Shown here: piece after piece, positions 15,985 to 24,413 of the stretch
Position numbering within the stretch: the first letter of the stretch is position 1
Layout of the letters: each line of letters begins with the position of its first letter
From: Nitrospinae bacterium bin107
GTDB lineage: Bacteria; UBA8248
Assembly (NCBI GenBank): GCA_002238965.1
Contig: MPNJ01000002.1
Span: 299,418 to 363,417 of the forward strand
Length of the DNA: 64,000 nt
Reading direction: 5' to 3'
The notes under the pieces: generated by a model
What the model was told of the DNA's origin: nothing
Database searches by the model: none
Seen by the model: only the letters and a program-made list of their open reading frames with translations
Position numbers and translations under genes: made by a program

Positions 15985-17133
15985 ATGAGCGAACGGGAAG
16001 CGTTCGAGCACATCCTGGCGTCGTTGCACGAGGCGGCGCTGGACGATACGCACTGGTCGACCGCCTCCGCACTGATTGACGAAGCCCTTCACGTGCACGG
16101 CAACAGTCTGGGGTTCGGTGACATACACTCCGGGGAGGACATCGATTTCTACTTCACGGGGATGTTCTTCCATGGACAACGGAACCTCGACTTAGAGCGC
16201 GAGTACTTCGAGGTGTACTACCCCCTGGACGAACGGGTCCCCCTCGTGCGGCAACTCCCCGACGGCCAATCGGCCCATATTTCCGATCTCTACTCCAAAG
16301 ATGAGTTAAGGACCTCCGTTGTATACAACGAATTCTTGAACCGTGCGCACGCCCAGAACTGCATCAGCTATCGCCTCGATGGACCCATGGGCTTATCCAG
16401 TGTCTGGTTTTTTCACGATCCCCTCAAAGGTGATGACTGGTCGTCCGCCCGACTCGACTTGATCCGTCGTCTCCTGCCCCATATCCGCCAATACGTGAAC
16501 GTCCGGCAGGCAGTGGCGGGCGCGGGCTCTCTGGGAGCGTCTCTCACGGAAATGCTCGACGCCACAGGGTTGGGCATCATCCAGCTCGGCCTGCGCGGGC
16601 GGATTGTGGAAATGAACGACCGAGCCCGGGATTTGCTGCGGACCGGAGACGGTCTATTCGACGCGCACGGTTTCTTGTTCGCCCGCAAACCTGAAGACAA
16701 CACCAATCTCCAGATGCTGCTGAAGCGCGCGCTGCCACCGCTCGGGACTCAGGGCATCAGCGGGTCAACGATAGTGAAACGTGCGTCGGCCTTGCCGCTG
16801 GCGCTGCATGTGCACCCGGTGGCTCGGCAGGATACTGACTCCCGTCCCTGGCCGGTCGCGGCGCTCGTGCTGGTCATGGACCCGGAGAGCCGATTACGCA
16901 TCGATCCGGCCGTGACCAGGGTGGCTCTCGACCTGACGGGAATGGAGAGCCGGGTGGCGGTTCTTTTGGCCGAAGGCATGAGCGTTGGCCAGATTGCCGC
17001 GGCGACGGGCAGGAAGGAAAGCACGATCCGCACGCACGTGAAGCACATCTTCACCAAACACGGCCTCAAACGGCAGGTCGATCTGGTGCGGCTGGTGCTG
17101 GCGCTGGCCGGCGTTCCGGAGCCTCGGGACTGA
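15985..17133 (+). CDS. LuxR/GerE-type transcriptional regulator
   Basis: Codes for 382 residues from the ATG at 15985; an in-frame ATG at 15919 inside the repeat would add 22 residues (MRFSPASKAIFAGPASESE...). Residues 1-200 form an uncharacterised sensory region; 200-300 resemble a PAS-like fold (ATGLGIIQLGLRGRIVEMNDRARDLL). The C-terminal GerE helix-turn-helix is at about 317-375 (SVGQIAAATGRKESTIRTHVKHIFTKHGLKRQVDL). No receiver Asp domain and no membrane span, so a cytoplasmic one-component regulator. A matching palindromic operator occurs upstream of itself, of the truncated toxin and of the surface protease gene downstream. Confidence 0.87.
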   Translation: MSEREAFEHILASLHEAALDDTHWSTASALIDEALHVHGNSLGFGDIHSGEDIDFYFTGMFFHGQRNLDLEREYFEVYYPLDERVPLVRQLPDGQSAHISDLYSKDELRTSVVYNEFLNRAHAQNCISYRLDGPMGLSSVWFFHDPLKGDDWSSARLDLIRRLLPHIRQYVNVRQAVAGAGSLGASLTEMLDATGLGIIQLGLRGRIVEMNDRARDLLRTGDGLFDAHGFLFARKPEDNTNLQMLLKRALPPLGTQGISGSTIVKRASALPLALHVHPVARQDTDSRPWPVAALVLVMDPESRLRIDPAVTRVALDLTGMESRVAVLLAEGMSVGQIAAATGRKESTIRTHVKHIFTKHGLKRQVDLVRLVLALAGVPEPRD

Positions 17134-17214
17134 AGGCATAGACAGCCCTGGGCTGTCGCTGTCGCCGTATATCTTCCCAATAATTCCTCAGAAATCGCAA
17201 AAAAGGCGCTGGAA

Positions 17215-17259
17215 CTCCCCAAAACTGGGGACGCGAAGAAGCGTGAGAATTCTTAATAT
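17215..17259 (+). promoter_or_regulatory. Predicted LuxR-type operator and promoter of the surface protease gene
   Basis: CTCCCCAAAACTGGGGAC (17215-17232) is a diverged version of the 18-bp palindrome, preceded by GCGCTGGAA as in the other copies (ACGCTGGAT/ACGCTGGCT). TAATAT (17254-17259) sits at exactly the same 33-bp centre distance. The leader to the ATG at 17504 would be about 240 nt. The gene-free stretch 17134-17503 holds this site and AT-rich sequence. Confidence 0.62.
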
Positions 17260-17503
17260 AAACATTAATAAACTATGAGAAAACAATTCTTTGCCAATAT
17301 GCCATGAGTTTTGCTTTACATACTCATGACGGGAGTACACCAGATTTTAGATTAATTCTGCTTACTCCGACGGGAGAAATATTTGTTTCAGGAAAACTCG
17401 TCAGTTTGTAGTTCGGCTCGAAAGTAGCCAAGCGTTGATGCTTAACAGAACCTTGCATGTCGCACTTCAAACTTGAAGAAACGACTACAGGCAGGGGCTG
17501 AAA

Positions 17504-20500
17504 ATGAGTGAAAAAAAGCTTCGTCTTTTGTTGGTCACGGTGTTCTTGGCGGCGGCCATTGTCTCATCCGGCTGCCGTAGTCGTGGCGATGGTCTCAACA
17601 CCACGATGCCAAGTGGTAACGCCACACCGCCACACGCAGCGTTGTTTCCGATTTTTGGTCAAATCCCTGCAGCTAGCACAACAATAGCTGAGCCGAATGG
17701 ATTCTATGAATATGGCAGTGAGCCGTTACCAACAGGAGGCTCCGCCTTAGAGATAGACTTAAACCCGCCTACTACCCGAACAACGCTGGGCCCTAATCTT
17801 CCCACGATCGGTCTGAAAACAAGCTCCGGTGCCTCAGATAAGCGACTCGCGGTGCGAGAAGATTCCTTGTTGGTCGGCGGCAATACCCCGGGTGGAACGA
17901 GACCTGGCGGCTGGCGCCTGGACATTCTACCGCGCAACAACCCTGAAGCCGCCGACCTGCTCGACCACTGGGGGCATAGGCGGAACCAGGCGCTCAGGGA
18001 GGGCCTTTCCCTCACGCCCCCACTTACCGGGAACGACACATTCGACCTTCAGACGACTCGAGCAGCGGCGGAGAAGCGCAACAATATAACAATAGCCCTG
18101 AACCTCCAAGACGGCGATGAGGTCCAGGCTATCGGGACTCGCCGCGGAGTCACCTTCGGGCGCTGGGCGGGCGGCCCGGCCGATACGCTCTCAATCGATT
18201 TCGATCTCTCGGGTGCTGGGCCGCTGATGCGTGATGACCCGGCCTTCCGCGCCATGCTCGAGCGCGCCGGCAAGACATGGAGCCATCGGATCGCCGATAC
18301 GTGGGCTACATGGGAGCGGCCCCCCGGTGAACTCAAGGGTTTGCTCGCCAGAGGTAACCCTTCTGCCACCAGGACTCAGGTCCGGGTCGGACCAGAAGGT
18401 GAGATCAGCACAGGGCTCGAGATCGATATCAGGTATGAAAATTTTACCGAAGAATTTGCCGGCCGAGGGGGAAGTGGTGTTCTACCACCAAGCGATTCCT
18501 GGGAACCTCATTTCGGTACGATTGTGATCGACACGGAGTATCTTCAAAAGAGTGTCGGTACCATCAATTTGATCCGTACACTCACACACGAGATGGGACA
18601 CGTGCTGGGCGCTTGGACGCCTTGGACGACTCACCCGTCATATCCTGAGCACCTCAGGGCTCATATCGACGAAGCATCAGGCGCCTGGACCGGGCCGAAC
18701 GTGGTTGCCCTCCATGGCGGTCCCGCGCCGTTCCAGGACGCTTCCGATACACATGCCTGGGTCGATGGCGAGCGGGACCCGCTCGCTACGAATATCGATT
18801 TCAATCACAGCGGTGTCTGTTCTTCACTCATGGCCTATTGTAGCCATGTGTCCGCGCTGCCGACATTTCTACCGCACGCCATAGACTTCGCGTTCCTCAA
18901 AGACCTCGGCATGACCATTTTGGAGGAAACCGAGAGACCCGAGACCTACGGGCTCGCAGGCTGGACCGATTACGCCGCCTTCACGGTCTCGGTGTCGCGC
19001 CAACTGCTGTTGGCCTTGGCTGACCCGCAACCGCACTACGGCAATGGGAGCAGTCTGTGGAGTACGAGTACGCACGGCATGGCCGATCTGCTGCAGGCGG
19101 AAGTCGACGCCTTCGGGTATCTCAGCACCGGGAATTTCCGTTCATCCTTTTCGGCGAAGGGACTGGACGGAACGGTGCGCTACTTCGGCGGGCTCCTCGG
19201 CGCAGCGCTCGACCACACGGGACTCCCGCCGGTAACCGGAGACGCCACTATCTCGGTCGAGCTTGCCACCCTGGACGGCGCGGCGAGCTTCACTTCGCTT
19301 AAGGTTTATCCGGGCGGGGCGCCCGAGTCTTTCGCCAGCGGTAGTCTGCACTACCCGATTGAGTTGTCAGCAAACTCGATCGTCGGAAGCGCACCGGGCG
19401 CTACGTTTCAGGCGGATTTCTACGGACCGAAACACAAGGACGTCGCGGGAGTGTTACATGACCCGTCGGCAGGTCTGCTGGCCGGCTTCGGGGCCACGTT
19501 CGACGAGCGGCCCTCAAGAGAAGACGTAATCGCCTCCGCCGACTATCTGGTGGGGCTATCAAGGCTGATCAACACGCCGGATCCAGTGAATGAGAGGTGG
19601 TACAACTACCGATGCGGAGCGGATGCTTCCTGCGAGATGCGCAACAAACCAACCGGTCCTGTCAGATGGTCCGACTGGATGACAGCGACCCGCGAGAATG
19701 TGATCACCTCCACGGCTGGATGGGACTGGCGGAAAGTCGCGAGGCCTGAGGCGGACCACGATTCCGTGCGGATCGAACGGATCACGAGCGCTTCCACGGA
19801 CGGAGCGCGTGGGCGTCATGTGGTAGACGGCTACACCGGAACCATGGAACACGTCACCTTCGGTACAGGTTTTGAGCATTACACGAACTGGACGACGGAA
19901 CCGGATGCGATCTCTCCGGACTTTGAGCACCGCTGGACCGGCGTGCAGGGAGCAACGTCGGGCGGTCTGCCTGGCGGCCGCGCGCGTTGGATCGGCCCCA
20001 TGTTGGGCTATCAGTACAATCTACCTTCGAGCGAGAACCGGCTCGTGGAGGGACGCGCGACGGTCGACTTTTCGCTATTCACGAACCTCGTGGATGTGAT
20101 GTTCACGGAAGTGGCGAGCCGGCACGGTCAGCGTAACCTCCTCGATTTCGGCTTCGGGCACCTGCCAGCTGCAGCGGACGGGACGTTCAGTGGCAGAGCC
20201 GAAGGTATCATTCACGGCGCCTTCTTCGGCCCCGATCATGAGGAAGCCGGGGGCACATTTCACCATTACGAAACGGATGTCTTCGGTAGTTTCGGTGCGA
20301 GACGAGAAGCGGATACCGTGACACTTGAGGAAACGGGAGCTGTTAGAGATCATATCAGTACCGAAGGCTATAAATTTTATTCATATAACCAGTGGGGATT
20401 TTGGGCAAAACAGTTTCAGGAAAACATTTTTGGCGCTTTTCTGGAACAGAATATTACAAGTGAGGGCAACCTGAAAACTTATCACACACCTTATGGCCGC

Positions 20501-20848
20501 ATCGAGGGCGATCCTTCGGGGTATAGACCAGTATCAGGGTCAGCCGTTTGGTCCGGAAAAGTGCGTGCATTTGAAACGCACTCGCGAGGATATGTACCCA
20601 TAAGCGGAAATGCACATCTCGAAGTCGATTTCAGTGACTCTACAATCGATATCGATTTCACTGATTTTGAAGCAGGGCATAGCGACATGTCCTGGCGGTC
20701 GCTTCAACTCGTGGAGGGTGCATTCCGGGGTCCGCAGGTGGGACAAGCTACAATCCAAGGCGCATTCTATGGAACCGAACATCAGGGGGTGGCCGGTACA
20801 TTTGATCGCGATCGTCTGCGGGGCGTTTTCGGCGCGCGGCGTGAGTAG
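17504..20848 (+). CDS. Large surface lipoprotein: leishmanolysin-like metalloprotease plus three TbpB-like modules
   Basis: Codes for 1114 residues. The N-terminus KKLRLLLVTVFLAAAIVSSGC is a lipoprotein signal with lipid-attachment Cys near residue 23. Residues about 355-460 look like an M8-type zinc protease: H362-E-M-G-H366, a WTGPNVVALHGG segment, a third His at H417 (DTHAW) and a Met-turn-like SLMAY with M443, followed by IDFAFLKDLGM. Three TbpB-like beta-barrel modules follow at about 558-668, 827-936 and 1014-1114, ending in variants of F(F/Y)GP-H-AGTF...GFGARRE. Such barrels occur in outer-membrane surface lipoproteins. Predicted cell-surface protease/binding protein. In-frame TAG separates it from the next ORF, two codons before that ORF's ATG. 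Confidence 0.72.
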   Translation: MSEKKLRLLLVTVFLAAAIVSSGCRSRGDGLNTTMPSGNATPPHAALFPIFGQIPAASTTIAEPNGFYEYGSEPLPTGGSALEIDLNPPTTRTTLGPNLPTIGLKTSSGASDKRLAVREDSLLVGGNTPGGTRPGGWRLDILPRNNPEAADLLDHWGHRRNQALREGLSLTPPLTGNDTFDLQTTRAAAEKRNNITIALNLQDGDEVQAIGTRRGVTFGRWAGGPADTLSIDFDLSGAGPLMRDDPAFRAMLERAGKTWSHRIADTWATWERPPGELKGLLARGNPSATRTQVRVGPEGEISTGLEIDIRYENFTEEFAGRGGSGVLPPSDSWEPHFGTIVIDTEYLQKSVGTINLIRTLTHEMGHVLGAWTPWTTHPSYPEHLRAHIDEASGAWTGPNVVALHGGPAPFQDASDTHAWVDGERDPLATNIDFNHSGVCSSLMAYCSHVSALPTFLPHAIDFAFLKDLGMTILEETERPETYGLAGWTDYAAFTVSVSRQLLLALADPQPHYGNGSSLWSTSTHGMADLLQAEVDAFGYLSTGNFRSSFSAKGLDGTVRYFGGLLGAALDHTGLPPVTGDATISVELATLDGAASFTSLKVYPGGAPESFASGSLHYPIELSANSIVGSAPGATFQADFYGPKHKDVAGVLHDPSAGLLAGFGATFDERPSREDVIASADYLVGLSRLINTPDPVNERWYNYRCGADASCEMRNKPTGPVRWSDWMTATRENVITSTAGWDWRKVARPEADHDSVRIERITSASTDGARGRHVVDGYTGTMEHVTFGTGFEHYTNWTTEPDAISPDFEHRWTGVQGATSGGLPGGRARWIGPMLGYQYNLPSSENRLVEGRATVDFSLFTNLVDVMFTEVASRHGQRNLLDFGFGHLPAAADGTFSGRAEGIIHGAFFGPDHEEAGGTFHHYETDVFGSFGARREADTVTLEETGAVRDHISTEGYKFYSYNQWGFWAKQFQENIFGAFLEQNITSEGNLKTYHTPYGRIEGDPSGYRPVSGSAVWSGKVRAFETHSRGYVPISGNAHLEVDFSDSTIDIDFTDFEAGHSDMSWRSLQLVEGAFRGPQVGQATIQGAFYGTEHQGVAGTFDRDRLRGVFGARRE

Positions 20849-20854
20849 GCGGCC

Positions 20855-22453
20855 ATGTCGGAGCAGCCGCAAACACCTCAGCAGCCGGAAACGCCCGAGC
20901 CAGCGGAACCTATGCTCAACACGGGGCTGGGGCAGAACACGGGGTGGCGGAACAACCCAACGGCTCAAGATCTCCTCGACCACTGGAATGATCCGGATGT
21001 TTTACAACAAGGGATAGGAATGGGGCTTGTCGCTCTTAGTAGTAGCGATCGCTCCACCCGCCTCAACACATTGAGTTCGATTCTGCAAACACCCACGGAT
21101 TCATTGGATGATTCCAAAACGCTTTTGCGTAACGTCAACGTCGGTGCGATGACGGTCATCGGAGAGCGCGAAGGCATCACCTATGGGCAGTGGAAGAGTG
21201 GTCCTGCCGGAACGCTCGACATAGATTTTGACTTCAGGTTTACGCCGGGACTCGACTCGACTGTACGAGCGATGATCGAACGGTCTGGAAAGTCGTGGTC
21301 TTGGCGACTCACGGATGATTTTGGCCAACACACCATCCAGTCCGGAACGGTCGTGTCGCTTCCGGATCGTCCGCCACTTGTGCTGGATGAGGACGTAACG
21401 ACCGACGGGATTGTCATCTTCATGGACCATTATGATGAAGATACCGAGAGCAGAGGACGTCACCTCGATCTCGACCAAAGCGCTCTTGCAAACAATGAAT
21501 TCAAGCCTTTTCTCGGCACTATTCTATTGGCGCAGTCACGTATTGATCGGGCCTATACACGAGAAGATAGTGCTCAACTGTTTAGTCTCATAGGACATGA
21601 GATCGCACACGTGATCGGAATTACGAGGCGGTTGCGGGGAGTAGATTGGTACGAAGAACTCATCGACGAAATGAACGCCACCTTCACGGGGGAAAACGCC
21701 GTCGCTGCGAATGGTGGGAACCCGGTGCCTTTTCAATGGCAAATCGGCAGAAACAGAGTCGACCCCTTTACTCCAGGCGCAAGAGTAAATTGGGGCCATC
21801 TGGCTACCGATAATGATTCGGATTCAATCACCACCTACGGCCGCATACATGAGGACAGATACGTGCCATCCGAGCTCGATTTCGCATTTCTGGCCGACGT
21901 TGGTTATGACGTTCTCGAAGCAGCCACGGTTACGGAGCCGGAAATCTACGGTTTCGCCGCCTGGGGCCGCTATAGCGCTTGGGGCGCAGGCGTAGAGCGT
22001 ACGATAAACCATGAAGTAGAAGGCAATGACGTTGTGACGGAAGACCGCTTGCGCGCCGGCGCCGACGCGTTCGGTATTGCTCCAGCCACGAGCCTCAGCG
22101 ATGAGCATGGGCCGCAAGGGAGCGTAACGTGGACGGGTTCTCTCATTGGCGTCGACCTCGGCAGCGCTCATCTCTCGCCAGTATTCGGTGATGCGGCAGT
22201 TACTGTTGACTTGGCAAATCTCGAAGGCACAGCTGAATTCGACAACCTTACCGTGGTCAATAATGGTGAGGCCAGCGTATTCCGTGCGCCCAATTTGGAC
22301 TATGCCATTGAAGTGACGGGCAATTCCTTCTCGGATTCGGGAGGTCGAATCGCGGGAGGCTTCTTCGGACCGGCGCACGAGGAGATGGCTGGCGTGCTGC
22401 GCGACGAGGCGCCAAACGTCAATCTACTGGGCGGTTTCGGGGGCACCCGTTGA
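20855..22453 (+). CDS. Leishmanolysin-like metalloprotease with one TbpB-like module, no signal peptide
   Basis: Codes for 532 residues from ATG 20855. It is the same frame as the upstream gene, 6 nt after its TAG. The start is P/E/Q-rich (residues 1-20) with no signal or lipobox. It resembles the upstream protein: LLDHW at about 40, a GLTY/TFGxWxxGPA region, ERSGKSW, then H248-E-I-A-H252, FTGENAVAANGGNPVPF, a third His at H315 (NWGH) and LDFAFLADVGYDVLE. The Met-turn is replaced by SITTY, so activity is uncertain. A single TbpB-like module spans about 424-532 (GGFFGPAHEEMAGVLRD ... GGFGGTR). It may be the read-through extension of the upstream protein or a separate subunit. Confidence 0.65.
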   Translation: MSEQPQTPQQPETPEPAEPMLNTGLGQNTGWRNNPTAQDLLDHWNDPDVLQQGIGMGLVALSSSDRSTRLNTLSSILQTPTDSLDDSKTLLRNVNVGAMTVIGEREGITYGQWKSGPAGTLDIDFDFRFTPGLDSTVRAMIERSGKSWSWRLTDDFGQHTIQSGTVVSLPDRPPLVLDEDVTTDGIVIFMDHYDEDTESRGRHLDLDQSALANNEFKPFLGTILLAQSRIDRAYTREDSAQLFSLIGHEIAHVIGITRRLRGVDWYEELIDEMNATFTGENAVAANGGNPVPFQWQIGRNRVDPFTPGARVNWGHLATDNDSDSITTYGRIHEDRYVPSELDFAFLADVGYDVLEAATVTEPEIYGFAAWGRYSAWGAGVERTINHEVEGNDVVTEDRLRAGADAFGIAPATSLSDEHGPQGSVTWTGSLIGVDLGSAHLSPVFGDAAVTVDLANLEGTAEFDNLTVVNNGEASVFRAPNLDYAIEVTGNSFSDSGGRIAGGFFGPAHEEMAGVLRDEAPNVNLLGGFGGTR

Positions 22454-22538
22454 AATATTGAACGAATTTAGTTGGTGATGTTGTTACATTTCTTTAGACC
22501 TTAATCGGACGAATTCTGTCGAACAAGGAGTACAAATC

Positions 22539-23069
22539 ATGAACGCACTAAAATTAAGAATGTTGATTTGTTTGGTGTTCGTCGCGTTGTTTGTGTTTGC
22601 AGTTTCACCTTATGCAATGGCCCAAGAAGAATTGAATAAGGCCATTGAGCAATATAACAACGGCCAACGCCAATCAGTTTACCCCATAATTCGAGCTTAT
22701 GCCGAAAAAGGAAACGCTCGCGCTCAAACCATATTGGGTTTGTTTTACAATTATGGCGATGTCGTCTCATTCAGTCATGAAGAGTCATTCAAGTGGTATC
22801 GCCGTGGCGCGCATGGTGGCGATCCGCGTGGCCAATATAATCTCGCCAGTAGATATTATCGAGGAAAAGGTACTGACCAGGATTATGTGCTCGCTTATGT
22901 GTGGTTCAGCTTGTACTTGCTAAATCCTAAAACTGCAGGAATTGAAAAAGACAAGGCGGAAAAACGAATTGAAAGAATTGAACAAAGAGAATTCTTTGGA
23001 GACGATATGAATCGTGCGAAAACATTGATAAAAAAGTGGCAATCCAAATTTAAATCTATGAAGAAGTAA
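22539..23069 (+). CDS. Sel1-repeat protein, secreted or periplasmic
   Basis: Codes for 176 residues; the ATG follows AAGGAG (22526-22531). The signal peptide runs to about residue 28 (cleavage after AMA). The mature part has Sel1-like TPR units: YPIIRAYAEKGNARAQTILGLFYNYG, ESFKWYRRGAHGGDPRGQYNLASRYYRGKG and DYVLAYVWFSLYLLN. These usually form protein-binding solenoids. The C-terminus is lysine-rich. Base composition is far more AT-rich than the window average, pointing to horizontal transfer. It may be an accessory of the surface proteins 85 bp upstream; this is only positional inference. Confidence 0.72.
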   Translation: MNALKLRMLICLVFVALFVFAVSPYAMAQEELNKAIEQYNNGQRQSVYPIIRAYAEKGNARAQTILGLFYNYGDVVSFSHEESFKWYRRGAHGGDPRGQYNLASRYYRGKGTDQDYVLAYVWFSLYLLNPKTAGIEKDKAEKRIERIEQREFFGDDMNRAKTLIKKWQSKFKSMKK

Positions 23070-23388
23070 TTCTAATTTTGGGAAGTCTGAAATATCAAAA
23101 GACGAGCAAAGAAAACGGGGTAAAATAGCTTGCTCAATTAACAATACCTCAAAGCCGGATGAAAAAGCGCTCAAATTAACGTAGAAAGACTTAATACGGT
23201 AATGGCGATTTTGTGTTTGACGCAAACAATGATTCTGATTTGAAGTGGTAAAGGTGGGAATTTCCGTGCACAATCCAGCGCCATGACATGCGAAGGAGTA
23301 GCACTATCCGGCAAATGGGGTGGCTGAAGCCGCCCCCCTTCTTTTTTGATCATGAAGGAAAAACCTCCACATATCTCCTAATCCCTAA
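23070..23388. other. AT-rich spacer with no gene
   Basis: No ORF with a ribosome site or family motif. The composition matches the AT-rich Sel1 gene up to about 23290, then returns to high GC. The right border of the accessory island probably lies here. Confidence 0.5.
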
Positions 23389-23492
23389 CCCCCTCCCGCA
23401 CGTTCCGGCTCTTTCCCTCGTGTGCTAGAATCCAAGGCCTCTAACGACAACTCGGCATTTGCTGGCCGGTTCAGACACGATGGGAGCGCGCC
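23389..23492 (+). repeat. Partial control-region repeat copy C (promoter of the hydrolase gene)
   Basis: About 100 bp nearly identical to the first 100 bp of copies A and B: CGTTCCGGCTCTTTCCCTCG, GTGCTAGAATCCAAGGCC, then GATGGGAGCGCGCC. It ends directly at the ATG at 23493. TAGAAT is a plausible -10. Because it abuts a gene here, this may be the ancestral location, with the start of copies A and B derived from it. Confidence 0.75.
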
Positions 23493-24296
23493 ATGAAAAC
23501 CGTATCCGTGAACGGAATCGATATCGCCTACCAGGAATCGGGGAGCGGGCCGCCGCTCCTGCTCCTGCACGGCTTCTCGCTGGATCACACCATCTGGGCG
23601 CCGCAGGTGGAAGCCCTGCAGAGCAGCTATCGCCTCCTGGTCCCCGACTTGCGCGGCATGGGGCGCACGCCCCACGACGGCGGCCAAATCACGGTCTCGA
23701 TGATGGCCGACGACATGGCCGCCTTCCTCGGCGCGCTCGACATAAACGCCGCCGCCGTGGCGGGCTTTTCGCTGGGCGGCTACATCCTGCTCCAGATGAC
23801 GCTTCGCCACCCGCTCAAGGTGCGCGCGTGCGGTTTCATCAGCACACGGGCTGCGGCGGATACAGAAGAGGGAAAAAAGGTGCGCCTGCAGCACATGCAG
23901 ACCGTCATCAACGAGGGAATGGCGGGCTTCGCCGGGCATTTTCTGGAGAGCCTCTTCGCGCCCGCCTACATCGCCGCCCATCCGCTCGAAATCGAGGCCA
24001 CGCAGAAAGTCGTCCTCTCCCAGATACCGGATTCCATCGCCTCGCTCATCGACGCGCTCAGGACGCGCGAGGAACTGACGCCGCGCCTGGGCGAAATCGC
24101 CGTTCCCTGCCTGGTGTTCGGCGGCACGGGCGACGCGCTGGTGCCGCACGCGCAGATGACCGCCCTGCACGAGGGGCTGGGCGATTCCGTCATCGAGTTG
24201 GTGGAGGGCGCCGGCCACACGACGCCGTTCGAGTGCGCGGACCGGGTGAGCTTCCAGCTCGACCAGATGATGCAGCGCGCCGGCATGTGGATGTAG
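23493..24296 (+). CDS. Alpha/beta hydrolase (3-oxoadipate enol-lactonase-like)
   Basis: Codes for 267 residues. Oxyanion-hole motif LLHGFSLDHTIW at 25-35 and nucleophile elbow GFSLGG with Ser93. Catalytic Asp214 lies in FGGTGDALVPH, and His242 in GAGHTTPFE. A short cap region spans about 120-190. The family includes enol-lactonases, esterases and haloperoxidase-like enzymes; the substrate is not evident and no aromatic-degradation genes adjoin. Its upstream region is shared with the island repeats. It converges on the phosphatase-like gene at 24414-25190. Confidence 0.82.
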   Translation: MKTVSVNGIDIAYQESGSGPPLLLLHGFSLDHTIWAPQVEALQSSYRLLVPDLRGMGRTPHDGGQITVSMMADDMAAFLGALDINAAAVAGFSLGGYILLQMTLRHPLKVRACGFISTRAAADTEEGKKVRLQHMQTVINEGMAGFAGHFLESLFAPAYIAAHPLEIEATQKVVLSQIPDSIASLIDALRTREELTPRLGEIAVPCLVFGGTGDALVPHAQMTALHEGLGDSVIELVEGAGHTTPFECADRVSFQLDQMMQRAGMWM

Positions 24297-24351
24297 GCTC
24301 GGCGTAAGGGCTGTTGATTAAGCCCCTCCTCGCTCGGAATTGACCACCGCT

Positions 24352-24377
24352 GTCATTCCGGCATGCGCCGGAATGAC
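24352..24377. repeat. 26-bp perfect palindrome built on ATTCCGGCATGCGCCGGAAT
   Basis: Perfect palindrome between two convergent genes, preceded by a GGGCTGTTGATTAAG variant end motif (24308) and followed by GGACAGG-CACGGGGGC-CTGTCC (about 24391-24414). It could serve as a bidirectional terminator hairpin. A relative with a GAAA centre lies near 27851-27876. Confidence 0.75.
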
Positions 24378-24413
24378 GAACAAGCGGCCACGGACAGGCA
24401 CGGGGGCCTGTCC

